From NCBI RefSeq assembly GCF_900113765.1, contig NZ_FOQO01000001.1, positions 248,001 through 312,000 of the forward strand: 64,000 nt of DNA. The letters are read 5' to 3'. The stretch's first letter is position 1. Each line of letters opens with the position of its first letter. Below, piece by piece: positions 26,661-35,023 of this stretch. The notes below the pieces were generated by a model. That model saw nothing but the letters and a program-made list of their open reading frames with translations. It did no database searches and had not been told where the DNA came from. The translations under genes and the position numbers were made by a program. This stretch comes from Parapedobacter indicus. GTDB lineage: Bacteria > Bacteroidota > Bacteroidia > Sphingobacteriales > Sphingobacteriaceae.

Positions 26661-29600
26661 TTAATTTAACTTGTAATTGACACCCTTCAGTTCCATAAGT
26701 GCTTCTATAAAATCATTACTCGGACTGATTTTCAGGCCCTTGGAGGGCATTTCGACGCTGATTTCTGACTCAAAATCTCGAACGGCAAATCTCAATTGAC
26801 AGGTTGTGTTTTCGTGTTGTTCGATATTGGCATGTACCAGATGCTGGATACGGTTTACAACACCGTCGTTCAGTTCATGCAGGGGTACCTGTATCGTCAG
26901 GCACTTGGCCAGTTTGTCGCGGAGATCCGAAAGAAGCTGCATGCTTTTCACTTCGAATCCCCAGTTCCCCGGTTGCCGGAAGCGTTCCTGGATGATGCCT
27001 TTTACCTGTATGAAGTACCCTTCATTGAGGTAGCCTTTCATTTTTACATAATCCTCCCCGAACAAAGCGATTTCGTAGGAGTCTGAGTAGTCTTCAAACA
27101 CCATCACCCCAAATGGCTTGCCATTTTTGGTAATGCGATGGTTTGCAGCCGTGACCATGCCGCCGATTGTCAGTTCCCGGTTTTTGATCTTGTTGAACTC
27201 GTTGCGCAGTTCTTCATCCACTTCGGCTTCCTTCATTTTATCAATCCATGTGAGCAGCCGCACGGAATGCTGACAGAAATGGCTGATTTCAAAACGGTAA
27301 TTGTCTAGGGGGTGGCTTGTCAGGTAGATGCCGATCACATCTTTTTCATATTTCAACTTCTCAATCAATCCCCATTCTGCGCAAAAAGGGAGCGCCGGCT
27401 CAGGAATCTCGACGTTGCTGCCGCCACCAAAGAGACTTACCTGGGCCGAATTTTCGTTTTCTTTGTATTTAACCCCGTATTTCAAGGCCTTTTCCAGTGC
27501 GGTGCCGCTCCCATCGCCATCCGCATGGAAATACTGTGCTCGGTGCGTGTTGGCGAAGCAATCAAACCCGCCGGCATAGGTTAGGCTTTCAAAAGCTTTC
27601 TTATTGGCCGCTCGCAGATCGATACGGCGTGCCAAGTCAAAAATGGATTTGTAAGGGCTGTCTTTTCGGCTTTGTACAATAGTTTCTACGGCGCCTGCAC
27701 CCACACCTTTTACTGCACCCATACCAAAGCGGATGGCACCTTTGTCGTTTACGGTAAATTTGTAGTAGGATTCGTTGACGTCTGGCCCAAGCACCTGCAA
27801 CCCCATTCGCTTACATTCCTCCATGAAGAAAGTGACCTGCTTGATGTCATTCATGTTGTTGGATAGAACGGCAGCCATATATTCCGCCGGATAATGTGCT
27901 TTCAGGTATGCGGTTTGGTAAGCCACCCAGGCGTAGCAGGTGGAGTGCGACTTGTTGAAAGCATAGCTGGCAAACGCTTCCCAGTCTTTCCATATTTTTT
28001 CAAGAATTTTCGAGGAGTGTCCGTTAGTCGCTGCCTGTTCGATGAATTTAGCTTTCATTTTGTCGAGTACGTCGCGCTGTTTCTTACCCATGGCTTTGCG
28101 CAGCACGTCGGCCTCGCCTTTTGTGAAATTCGCCAGCTTTTGGGAAAGGAGCATCACCTGTTCCTGGTATACCGAAATCCCGTAAGTTTCTTTCAGGTAT
28201 TCTTCACAGGCTTCCAGATCGTACGTGATGGGTTCCATGCCGTGCTTTCGACGGATGAAGCTGGGTATGTACTCCATGGGTCCAGGCCGGTACAAGGCAT
28301 TCATTGCAATGAGGTCGCCGAAGACCGTCGGCTTAAGCTCTTTCATGTACTTTTGCATACCGGGCGACTCGTACTGGAAGATACCGATGGTTTCGCCGCG
28401 CTGGAAGAGCTCGTAGGTTTTCTGATCGTCTATTGGGAATTTGTCCGGATCTAGTTCGATGTCGTGGCGCTGTTTCACAATACTTACCGTGTCCTTGATA
28501 AGCGTTAAGGTCTTCAAGCCCAGGAAGTCCATCTTGAGCAAACCAGCACTTTCCACGACAGAGTTATCGAACTGCGTTACATACAGATCAGAATCCTTCG
28601 CGGTGGCCACAGGAACGAAGTTAGTAATGTCATCTGGTGTAATGATAACCCCGCAGGCATGGATGCCCGTGTTGCGGAGCGACCCTTCGAGCACCTGCGC
28701 CTGTTTGATGGTTTCGGCTTCCAGCCCTGCGCCCTGCGCCATGGATACCAATTGCTGGACGTTTTCCAGCTCCTCAGCCCGCAAAGCGCTCTTCAGTGCC
28801 TGGGCATCCATGTTGAAGATCTTGTTGAGTTTCAGGTTGGGGATGAGTTTGGCGATCTTGTCAGCCTCAAATAGTGGTAGATCCAGTACCCTAGCCGTAT
28901 CTCTAATCGACGATTTGGCCGCCATTGTGCCATAGGTAATAATCTGAGCTACTTGGTTGGCGCCGTATTTATTGATCACGTATTCCATGACCCGACCGCG
29001 TCCTTCGTCATCGAAGTCGATATCAATATCGGGCATGGATATCCGGTCGGGATTAAGGAACCGTTCGAATAGAAGGTCATATGCGATGGGATCGATGTTG
29101 GTGATGCCTAGGCAGTATGCAACAGCAGAGCCTGCTGCGGAACCACGGCCGGGACCTACTGACACACCCATGTTGCGCGCTGCCGCGATGAAATCCTGCA
29201 CAATGAGGAAATAACCCGGGTAACCGGTACGCTCAATGGTGGCTAGCTCAAAATCAAGTCGTTCACGTATCGCTGGTGTGATTTCCGGATAGCGCCGCTC
29301 GGCACCTTGGTAAGTAAGGTGTTGCAGGTACTTGTTTTCACCCCGTTTGCCGCCATCTTGTTTGTCTTCTGCTACCTGGAATTCTTCTGGTATTTCAAAT
29401 TTGGGTAACAGTACATCGCGGTAAAGGGAGTAAGGTTCGATCTTCTCAACGATTTCTTGAATAGTGAGGATCGCATCGGGCAGGTCGGCAAAAGTCTTTT
29501 TCATATCCTCTCCACCCTTGAAATAATATTCTTCATTGGGCAGTCCGAAGCGAAAACCCCGCCCACGTCCTTTGGGTGTTATCAACTTTTCTCCATCCTT

Positions 29601-31094
29601 CACGCAGAGAAGAATGTCGTGCGCATGGGCATCGGCTTTATTAATATAGTAGGTGTTGTTGGTGGCTACCACTTTTACACCATGTTTCTCCGCCAAGGCA
29701 ATGAGGCTTTGGTTTACGCGGTCTTCATCTTCTTGTCCATGCCGCATGAGTTCAATATAGAAATCAACGCCGAAGGTGGTCTTCCACCACAGCAATGCTT
29801 CTTCCGCCTGGTTTTCGCCCATATTAAGGAGTTTATTGGGAATTTCTCCATAAAGGTTCCCTGAGAGGACGATGACATCTTCTTTATATTGCTCGATAAC
29901 AGAGCGGTCAATACGTGGCACGTAATAAAAGCCTTTTGTGTAGGCGATAGACGACATTTTGGCCAGGTTATGATAGCCGTTTTTGTTTTTAGCCAAGAAA
30001 ACCACCTGATAGCCGTTGTCTTTGCGTGATTTGTCGGTGTGGTTGTCGCATACGTAAAACTCACAGCCTACGATGGGCTTAATGACTACCTCCGTTGGAG
30101 CTTCACCTTTTTCGGCAGCAGCTTTGTTTTTGGCTTCTGCATTTTTATTGTGATTCAGCACGTTGCTCACAAAGTGAAAGGCGCCCATCATGTTGCCATG
30201 GTCGGTAATCGCTACGGCGGGCATCCGGTGAGCCGCCGCTGCCTTTACGAGGTCGCCCACGGATATCGTTGACTGTAGGACAGAGAATTGCGTGTGATTA
30301 TGCAAGTGAACGAAGTCCACCTTTGCCATGTCGCGCCGGTTGGCTTCGAGATCTTGCACAGGTATCGCGGTCTGCTGTTGATCTTGCAGACGTTTTCGTA
30401 TTTCATCCGATGCCGCTTTCAGGTTAACGTGTGTCAGCCCTACAGGCTGGATTGGATGCGGATTACATTCGCGGAATTCTACGAAGTATCCCGTATCAGT
30501 CTGTAATTCAGAAGGCGCAAATACTTCCCGTTTGATGAGCTCGAGGAAGCAACGTGTCGTCGCTTCCACGTCGGCCGTGGCATTATGTGCCTCGGCAAAA
30601 GGGATACCGAAAAGATACTGATGCAGTTCGGTGAGATTGGGCAACTTGTATTTGCCGCCGCGTCCGCCGGGAAGCTGAAGTAATTCTGCGGTAACCTCCG
30701 TACAGGTGTCCAACACGGGTAATTGCGCCAATTGCGTATTCACGCCATAGCGGTGAAACTCGCATCCCATGATGTTGATGTCAAACCCAATATTTTGACC
30801 TACCACGAATGTTGCTTGGGCCAGCGCTGCGTTGAATTTTTCGAGTACGCCCGCTAGTGGAACACCTTGCTCCATGGCCAGCTCTGTGGATATACCATGG
30901 ATGCGTTCCGCATCAAAGGGAATGTTGAATCCATCCGGTTTGATTAGGTAATCTTGATGGTCGATCAGATTACCCATCGAATCATGTAATTGCCAGGCTA
31001 TCTGTATGCATCGTGGCCAATTGTCTATATCGGAAATAGGAGCGTCCCAACGTTTGGGAAGACCAGTTGTTTCGGTGTCAAAAATTAAATACAT
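26661..31094 (-). CDS. dnaE: DNA polymerase III alpha subunit with fused N-terminal exonuclease
   Basis: 1477 residues, against about 1160 for E. coli DnaE. The extra length is N-terminal: residues 1-200 are a DnaQ-like 3'-5' exonuclease with Asp6 and Glu8 in FDTETTG and further acids in QNIGFDINIM and HNATADVEATTR. Next come the PHP domain (FVHLHNHTQFSVL, near 260; ITDHGNMMGAFHF), the polymerase core (VGPGRGSAAGSAVAYCLGI; PDIDIDFDDEGR near 690 with the catalytic acids), the helical domain (YRPGPMEYIPSF; FNKSHSTCYAWVAYQTA), and a C-terminal OB-fold. The proofreader is thus in cis with the polymerase. It is transcribed alone, with a TAAGTTTG element at 31136-31143. Confidence 0.96.
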   Translation of the reverse strand: MYLIFDTETTGLPKRWDAPISDIDNWPRCIQIAWQLHDSMGNLIDHQDYLIKPDGFNIPFDAERIHGISTELAMEQGVPLAGVLEKFNAALAQATFVVGQNIGFDINIMGCEFHRYGVNTQLAQLPVLDTCTEVTAELLQLPGGRGGKYKLPNLTELHQYLFGIPFAEAHNATADVEATTRCFLELIKREVFAPSELQTDTGYFVEFRECNPHPIQPVGLTHVNLKAASDEIRKRLQDQQQTAIPVQDLEANRRDMAKVDFVHLHNHTQFSVLQSTISVGDLVKAAAAHRMPAVAITDHGNMMGAFHFVSNVLNHNKNAEAKNKAAAEKGEAPTEVVIKPIVGCEFYVCDNHTDKSRKDNGYQVVFLAKNKNGYHNLAKMSSIAYTKGFYYVPRIDRSVIEQYKEDVIVLSGNLYGEIPNKLLNMGENQAEEALLWWKTTFGVDFYIELMRHGQEDEDRVNQSLIALAEKHGVKVVATNNTYYINKADAHAHDILLCVKDGEKLITPKGRGRGFRFGLPNEEYYFKGGEDMKKTFADLPDAILTIQEIVEKIEPYSLYRDVLLPKFEIPEEFQVAEDKQDGGKRGENKYLQHLTYQGAERRYPEITPAIRERLDFELATIERTGYPGYFLIVQDFIAAARNMGVSVGPGRGSAAGSAVAYCLGITNIDPIAYDLLFERFLNPDRISMPDIDIDFDDEGRGRVMEYVINKYGANQVAQIITYGTMAAKSSIRDTARVLDLPLFEADKIAKLIPNLKLNKIFNMDAQALKSALRAEELENVQQLVSMAQGAGLEAETIKQAQVLEGSLRNTGIHACGVIITPDDITNFVPVATAKDSDLYVTQFDNSVVESAGLLKMDFLGLKTLTLIKDTVSIVKQRHDIELDPDKFPIDDQKTYELFQRGETIGIFQYESPGMQKYMKELKPTVFGDLIAMNALYRPGPMEYIPSFIRRKHGMEPITYDLEACEEYLKETYGISVYQEQVMLLSQKLANFTKGEADVLRKAMGKKQRDVLDKMKAKFIEQAATNGHSSKILEKIWKDWEAFASYAFNKSHSTCYAWVAYQTAYLKAHYPAEYMAAVLSNNMNDIKQVTFFMEECKRMGLQVLGPDVNESYYKFTVNDKGAIRFGMGAVKGVGAGAVETIVQSRKDSPYKSIFDLARRIDLRAANKKAFESLTYAGGFDCFANTHRAQYFHADGDGSGTALEKALKYGVKYKENENSAQVSLFGGGSNVEIPEPALPFCAEWGLIEKLKYEKDVIGIYLTSHPLDNYRFEISHFCQHSVRLLTWIDKMKEAEVDEELRNEFNKIKNRELTIGGMVTAANHRITKNGKPFGVMVFEDYSDSYEIALFGEDYVKMKGYLNEGYFIQVKGIIQERFRQPGNWGFEVKSMQLLSDLRDKLAKCLTIQVPLHELNDGVVNRIQHLVHANIEQHENTTCQLRFAVRDFESEISVEMPSKGLKISPSNDFIEALMELKGVNYKLN

Positions 31095-31489
31095 CGCTTA
31101 CTCAAAATTACCCTGAGAAGTAATTAAATCCAAAACAAACTTACGGATTTTTACAGGTAAAGCCTAATGATGTGATTACTTGCGGGTGATCACGATGCCA
31201 ATTAATTGGTATGATATAACTTAGGTTTTCCACATGCGATATAACGCTGAATGGTTGTTTTTCCTGGGTGGTAAGCGGCGTTTTTTTTGTTGGTTGAGTT
31301 GTGTGTGTTGGTTATTTATTTTGTTTTAACGTTATTTTATAGTTTGTTATTGGTTTTTAGTGTGTATAATTATGTTTTTTTGATTAAATGTGTAGTGTTT
31401 TTGAATTTTTATTAAAATAAATGGATAAAAAATTGATAAAATGATGGTGTATAGTTAATTTAGCACCAAAATTATTAATAATTAATCAA
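31095..31489. other. 395-base intergenic region between dnaE and amtB
   Basis: It holds the dnaE -7 element (TAAGTTTG, 31136-31143, minus strand), two short palindromes (GTGATCAC at 31186-31193; CCAATTAATTGG at 31198-31209), and then a stretch in which the plus strand almost lacks C: one C in 31280-31463 and none in 31331-31463. The amtB promoter-like motif (31456-31465) closes it. I see no RNA gene and no coding sequence. Confidence 0.7.
31456..31465 (+). promoter_or_regulatory. amtB promoter-proximal motif shared with gltB
   Basis: TAATTTAGCA, 24 bases before the amtB ATG; an ATTG lies 20 bases upstream of it. The same ten bases lie 25 bases before gltB. Confidence 0.4.
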
Positions 31490-32800
31490 ATGTATTCGAA
31501 AAAATCTACTATTCCGTTTATTTTATTGATGGTTGTGGTGTTATTTGCGCTATTTTTTCCTGGGATTCCGATTGAAGGAGACAATGAGTATGATACCGCA
31601 GATATTGCTTGGATGTTGACTTCTACCGCCTTGGTTTTGATTATGACCCCTGGGCTGGCTTTTTTTTATGGAGGTATGGTCAAAAAGAAAAATGTGATTT
31701 CAACCATGCTGCAGAGTTTCATCTGTATGGCTGTTGTTGCAGTTATTTGGGTAGTGTTCGGGTTTAGTTTGGTTTTTGGTGAGTCGATCGGCGGCATTAT
31801 CGGCAATCCGGCTACTTATTTCATGTTCAACGGCGTTATTGGTGGTCCGAATTGGCCCGGCGCGCCAACGGTTCCGTTTGTATTGTTTGCGATGTATCAG
31901 CTGAAATTTGCCATCATCACACCGGCTTTGATTACCGGTGCATTCGCGGAGCGGATTCGATTTACCTCCTATGTTTTGTTCCTTTGTCTGTTCTTTATTT
32001 TTATTTATGCGCCGCTAGCGCATGCTACTTGGCATCCCGACGGGTTACTGGCCGGTATGGGGGTACTTGATTTTGCCGGCGGCACCGTTGTGCATATGTC
32101 GGCCGGCGTTACGGCATTGGCTTCGGCATTATATCTTAAACAGGGCAATGCAAACGGAGGGCATGACCCGGCGCGGATTTCCTATGTGATTTTGGGTACC
32201 GGATTTCTCTGGTTTGGTTGGTTTGGTTTTAACGCCGGTTCGGCATTTGGCGCAAATGAACTTGCGGCCACCGCGTTGGCTACCACCAGTACGGCATCGG
32301 GTGCCGCAGCGCTGGCCTGGATTTTTTTTGATGCCGCAAGGGGCAAGAAACCCACTGCCATGGGTGTTTGTATCGGGGTGGTGGTTGGTTTGGTTGCCAT
32401 TACGCCTGCCGCGGGTTTTGTAACGGTACCTCATTCGCTAATTATTGGGGTGGTCGCTTCCATCATCAGCAGACTGGTTGTCGAATGGCGTACTCACTCG
32501 CGTGTAGACGATACGTTGGATGTTTTTCCCAGCCATGGTGTGGGCGGGATGGTAGGCATGATTCTGACGGGTGTGTTTGCTACCAAAACCATTAACGGTG
32601 TGGTTACTACAGACGGTCTTTTCTTTGGTGAAACCGGACTGTTCACGGCGCATGTTGTCGGGTTGATCGGAGCCGTGGTCTTCACCTTTATCATGGCATT
32701 TGCTATTCTCAAAATCACAGATTCCATAACCAAATTGCGGGTGTCTGCAGCGGACGAAGAAATAGGGCTGGATATTAGCCAGCACGGAGAGAAATTGTAG
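31490..32800 (+). CDS. amtB: Ammonium transporter
   Basis: 436 residues with eleven or twelve membrane segments, Amt/Rh/MEP family. It moves ammonium across the inner membrane, usually under nitrogen limitation and gated by a PII protein; no glnK gene is next to it here. The twin pore histidines are His202 (GGTVVHMSAG) and His349 (FPSHGVGGM). Signature stretches WFGWFGFNAGSAF and TPGLAFFYGGMVKKKN are present. The N-terminus starts directly with a hydrophobic segment. It is a single-gene unit closed by a strong terminator. Its unusual C-free leader and its motif shared with gltB are described separately. Confidence 0.96.
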   Translation: MYSKKSTIPFILLMVVVLFALFFPGIPIEGDNEYDTADIAWMLTSTALVLIMTPGLAFFYGGMVKKKNVISTMLQSFICMAVVAVIWVVFGFSLVFGESIGGIIGNPATYFMFNGVIGGPNWPGAPTVPFVLFAMYQLKFAIITPALITGAFAERIRFTSYVLFLCLFFIFIYAPLAHATWHPDGLLAGMGVLDFAGGTVVHMSAGVTALASALYLKQGNANGGHDPARISYVILGTGFLWFGWFGFNAGSAFGANELAATALATTSTASGAAALAWIFFDAARGKKPTAMGVCIGVVVGLVAITPAAGFVTVPHSLIIGVVASIISRLVVEWRTHSRVDDTLDVFPSHGVGGMVGMILTGVFATKTINGVVTTDGLFFGETGLFTAHVVGLIGAVVFTFIMAFAILKITDSITKLRVSAADEEIGLDISQHGEKL

Positions 32801-32820
32801 TTTGATTCATTATTTTCGTT

Positions 32821-32850
32821 GCCGCCATAGTTGTATGGCGGCTTTTTTTT
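32821..32850 (+). terminator. Intrinsic terminator of amtB
   Basis: GCCGCCAT (32821-32828), a six-base loop, ATGGCGGC (32835-32842), then eight T. It starts 20 bases past the amtB stop and ends just before the epimerase gene. Confidence 0.85.
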
Positions 32851-32865
32851 GCTATTTTCGAAAAA

Positions 32866-33963
32866 ATGAATATCACGCATACCGAAATTTACCGCTTCAG
32901 CATTCGTATGGAGCCGTTTGTCATCGCCACAGGGACGATGGATTATGCCCAGAATGTATTTATACGTATCCATACCGACAGCGGTATTTACGGAGTGGGC
33001 GAGTGTTCGGCCTTTCCCATGATTGTGGGAGAAACGCAGGATACCTGCTTGGTCCTCGCTCAAGACTTCGCCCGGCTTTGGAAGGGGAAAAATCCATTGG
33101 ACTTAACAGGCAGACTCACTGAACTTGATACCTATATCGCAAGGAATACAACGGCCAAAAGTGCTTTTGATATGGCATTACACGATCTGGCCGCCAAAGC
33201 CGCGGCGCTTCCGCTGTACAGGTACCTCGGGGGAACACCCCGTCCCATTGCTACCGATATCACCATCGGTATCGGCTCGCCCGATGAGATGGCAGCAAAG
33301 GCAGTGACCTTTAAAAAGCAGGGTGCTGAAGTCCTGAAAGTGAAATTAGGTAAGGCTCCGGATACTGACATTGCGCGCATCAGCGCCATCCGAGATGCTG
33401 TTGGCTCAGAAACAACGATCCGGGTGGATGCCAACCAGGGTTGGACGTATGACGATGCGGTGCAGGCATTGCAGGGGTTGCAGGCTTTTGATATCCAGTT
33501 TTGTGAGCAACCCATGCGCAGTTATAACGACCATTTGCTACCGCAGCTGCGCAAAGAGACAACCATCCCGCTTATGGCCGACGAAAGTTGCTATGACCAC
33601 CGAGATGCCTCGCGATTAGCCGTACAGGATGCCTGCGACTTTGTGAACATCAAGTTCTCGAAGTCGGGAGGGATTGCTGAGGCTTTGCGCATACAACAGG
33701 TTGCTGGCGATTATGGGATTCCCTGCATGATTGGCGGAATGCTGGAAAGCCGTATTGCGCTGTCGGCAGCGGTACATTTTGCCTATGCCGCATCCAATGT
33801 TCGCTTTTTTGATCTGGATACTTGCTTGATTGGCCATCTCGAAAATCCCGTGTCGGGCGGTGTCCAATACGCAGGATATCATATCTCCGTGCCCGATGAG
33901 CCCGGTATTGGAGCCGATGTGGATACGGCATTCCTGAAAACCTGCGAACAATGGATCGTATGA
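32866..33963 (+). CDS. Dipeptide (L-Ala-D/L-Glu type) epimerase
   Basis: 365 residues, enolase superfamily, muconate-lactonizing subgroup. The catalytic KxK is Lys158-Val-Lys160 (EVLKVKLG), metal ligands are Asp188 (RVDANQG), Glu214 (CEQPM) and Asp239 (ADESC), and the second catalytic lysine is Lys263 (VNIKFSKSGG). This pattern fits dipeptide epimerases, which rework L-Ala-D-Glu from peptidoglycan turnover; the exact dipeptide preference cannot be read from the sequence. It follows the amtB terminator by 16 bases, so it should have its own promoter (a TATTTTCG-like sequence is present). No partner peptidase is adjacent. Confidence 0.88.
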   Translation: MNITHTEIYRFSIRMEPFVIATGTMDYAQNVFIRIHTDSGIYGVGECSAFPMIVGETQDTCLVLAQDFARLWKGKNPLDLTGRLTELDTYIARNTTAKSAFDMALHDLAAKAAALPLYRYLGGTPRPIATDITIGIGSPDEMAAKAVTFKKQGAEVLKVKLGKAPDTDIARISAIRDAVGSETTIRVDANQGWTYDDAVQALQGLQAFDIQFCEQPMRSYNDHLLPQLRKETTIPLMADESCYDHRDASRLAVQDACDFVNIKFSKSGGIAEALRIQQVAGDYGIPCMIGGMLESRIALSAAVHFAYAASNVRFFDLDTCLIGHLENPVSGGVQYAGYHISVPDEPGIGADVDTAFLKTCEQWIV

Positions 33964-34000
33964 TCACTACTTCGTGCTTCTAACTTCGTACTTAAAACCC

Positions 34001-34008
34001 TACCTTTG
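34001..34008 (+). promoter_or_regulatory. -7 element of the DHS-like gene
   Basis: TACCTTTG, 26 bases before the ATG at 34035. A degenerate CTTCGTACTT repeat (33968-33992) lies just upstream where the -33 element would be. Confidence 0.45.
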
Positions 34009-34034
34009 TAGGCAAAATCAAGTACAACGAAGCA

Positions 34035-35015
34035 ATGAGCAAAACAAGAGGTCCAATATCTCAATTTATTGAAAGAAACTACCTGCATTTCAACGCAGCC
34101 GCATTGGTGGACGCTGCGAAAGGATACGAAACACATCTGGATGAAGGCGGGAAGATGTTGGTTTCTTTGGCCGGTGCGATGAGTACGGCCGAACTGGGAA
34201 TTTCACTGGCGGAGATGATCCGCCAGGATAAAGTGGCTATTATCAGCTGTACGGGCGCAAATCTGGAAGAGGATGTCATGAACCTCGTTGCCCACTCACA
34301 TTATAAACGTGTACCTCATTACCGCGACCTCAGTCCGCAAGAGGAGTGGGACCTGTTGGAGAATCATTACAACCGGGTCACAGATACTTGCATCCCCGAA
34401 GAGGAGGCCTTCCGCCGCTTACAGTCGCATCTTGTAAAAGTATGGCGTGATGCCGAGGAGCGTGGTGAACGGTATTTTCCCCATGAATTTTTATATCAAG
34501 TCGTACGATCAGGCGAATTGGAACAATATTATGAAATCGATCCTAAAAATTCCTGGATAGTAGCGGCCGCTGAAAAAAACATTCCGATCGTGGTGCCGGG
34601 ATGGGAAGATTCAACGACCGGTAACATCTTTACGTCGTACGTGATCAAAGGCGAGCTGAAAGCGTCAACGGTAAAGAGTGGCATCGAATACATGGTATAT
34701 CTGACCGAGTGGTACCGAGCTAATTCTGGGGGGAAAGGTGTAGGATTCTTCCAGATAGGTGGCGGAATCGCCGGAGATTTTCCAATTTGTGTCGTACCCA
34801 TGATGTATCAGGATCTGGAATGGCATGACGTGCCCTTTTGGGCGTACTTCTGTCAGATTTCCGATTCGACAACGTCTTACGGGTCTTATTCTGGAGCCGT
34901 ACCTAATGAGAAAATTACCTGGGGAAAACTGGATATCAACACACCTAAATACATCGTCGAGTCCGATGCTACGATCGTGGCTCCGTTGATATTTGCGTGG
35001 ATATTAGGTCAGTAG
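34035..35015 (+). CDS. Deoxyhypusine-synthase-like enzyme
   Basis: 326 residues, deoxyhypusine synthase (DHS) fold. Eukaryotic and archaeal DHS moves the aminobutyl group of spermidine to eIF5A; bacteria have no eIF5A, so the acceptor must differ (putrescine, giving homospermidine, is one option). The NAD-binding pieces LAGAMSTAELG, SCTGANLEEDV and FQIGGGIAGDFP are present. The enamine-forming lysine is kept as Lys298 in ITWGKLD, with Trp296. The His-His that follows GGG in canonical DHS is replaced by Asp248-Phe249, which changes the acceptor/base side. The following small gene starts 8 bases later and rdgB after it, probably one operon. Confidence 0.85.
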   Translation: MSKTRGPISQFIERNYLHFNAAALVDAAKGYETHLDEGGKMLVSLAGAMSTAELGISLAEMIRQDKVAIISCTGANLEEDVMNLVAHSHYKRVPHYRDLSPQEEWDLLENHYNRVTDTCIPEEEAFRRLQSHLVKVWRDAEERGERYFPHEFLYQVVRSGELEQYYEIDPKNSWIVAAAEKNIPIVVPGWEDSTTGNIFTSYVIKGELKASTVKSGIEYMVYLTEWYRANSGGKGVGFFQIGGGIAGDFPICVVPMMYQDLEWHDVPFWAYFCQISDSTTSYGSYSGAVPNEKITWGKLDINTPKYIVESDATIVAPLIFAWILGQ

Positions 35016-35023
35016 AAGAGAGA

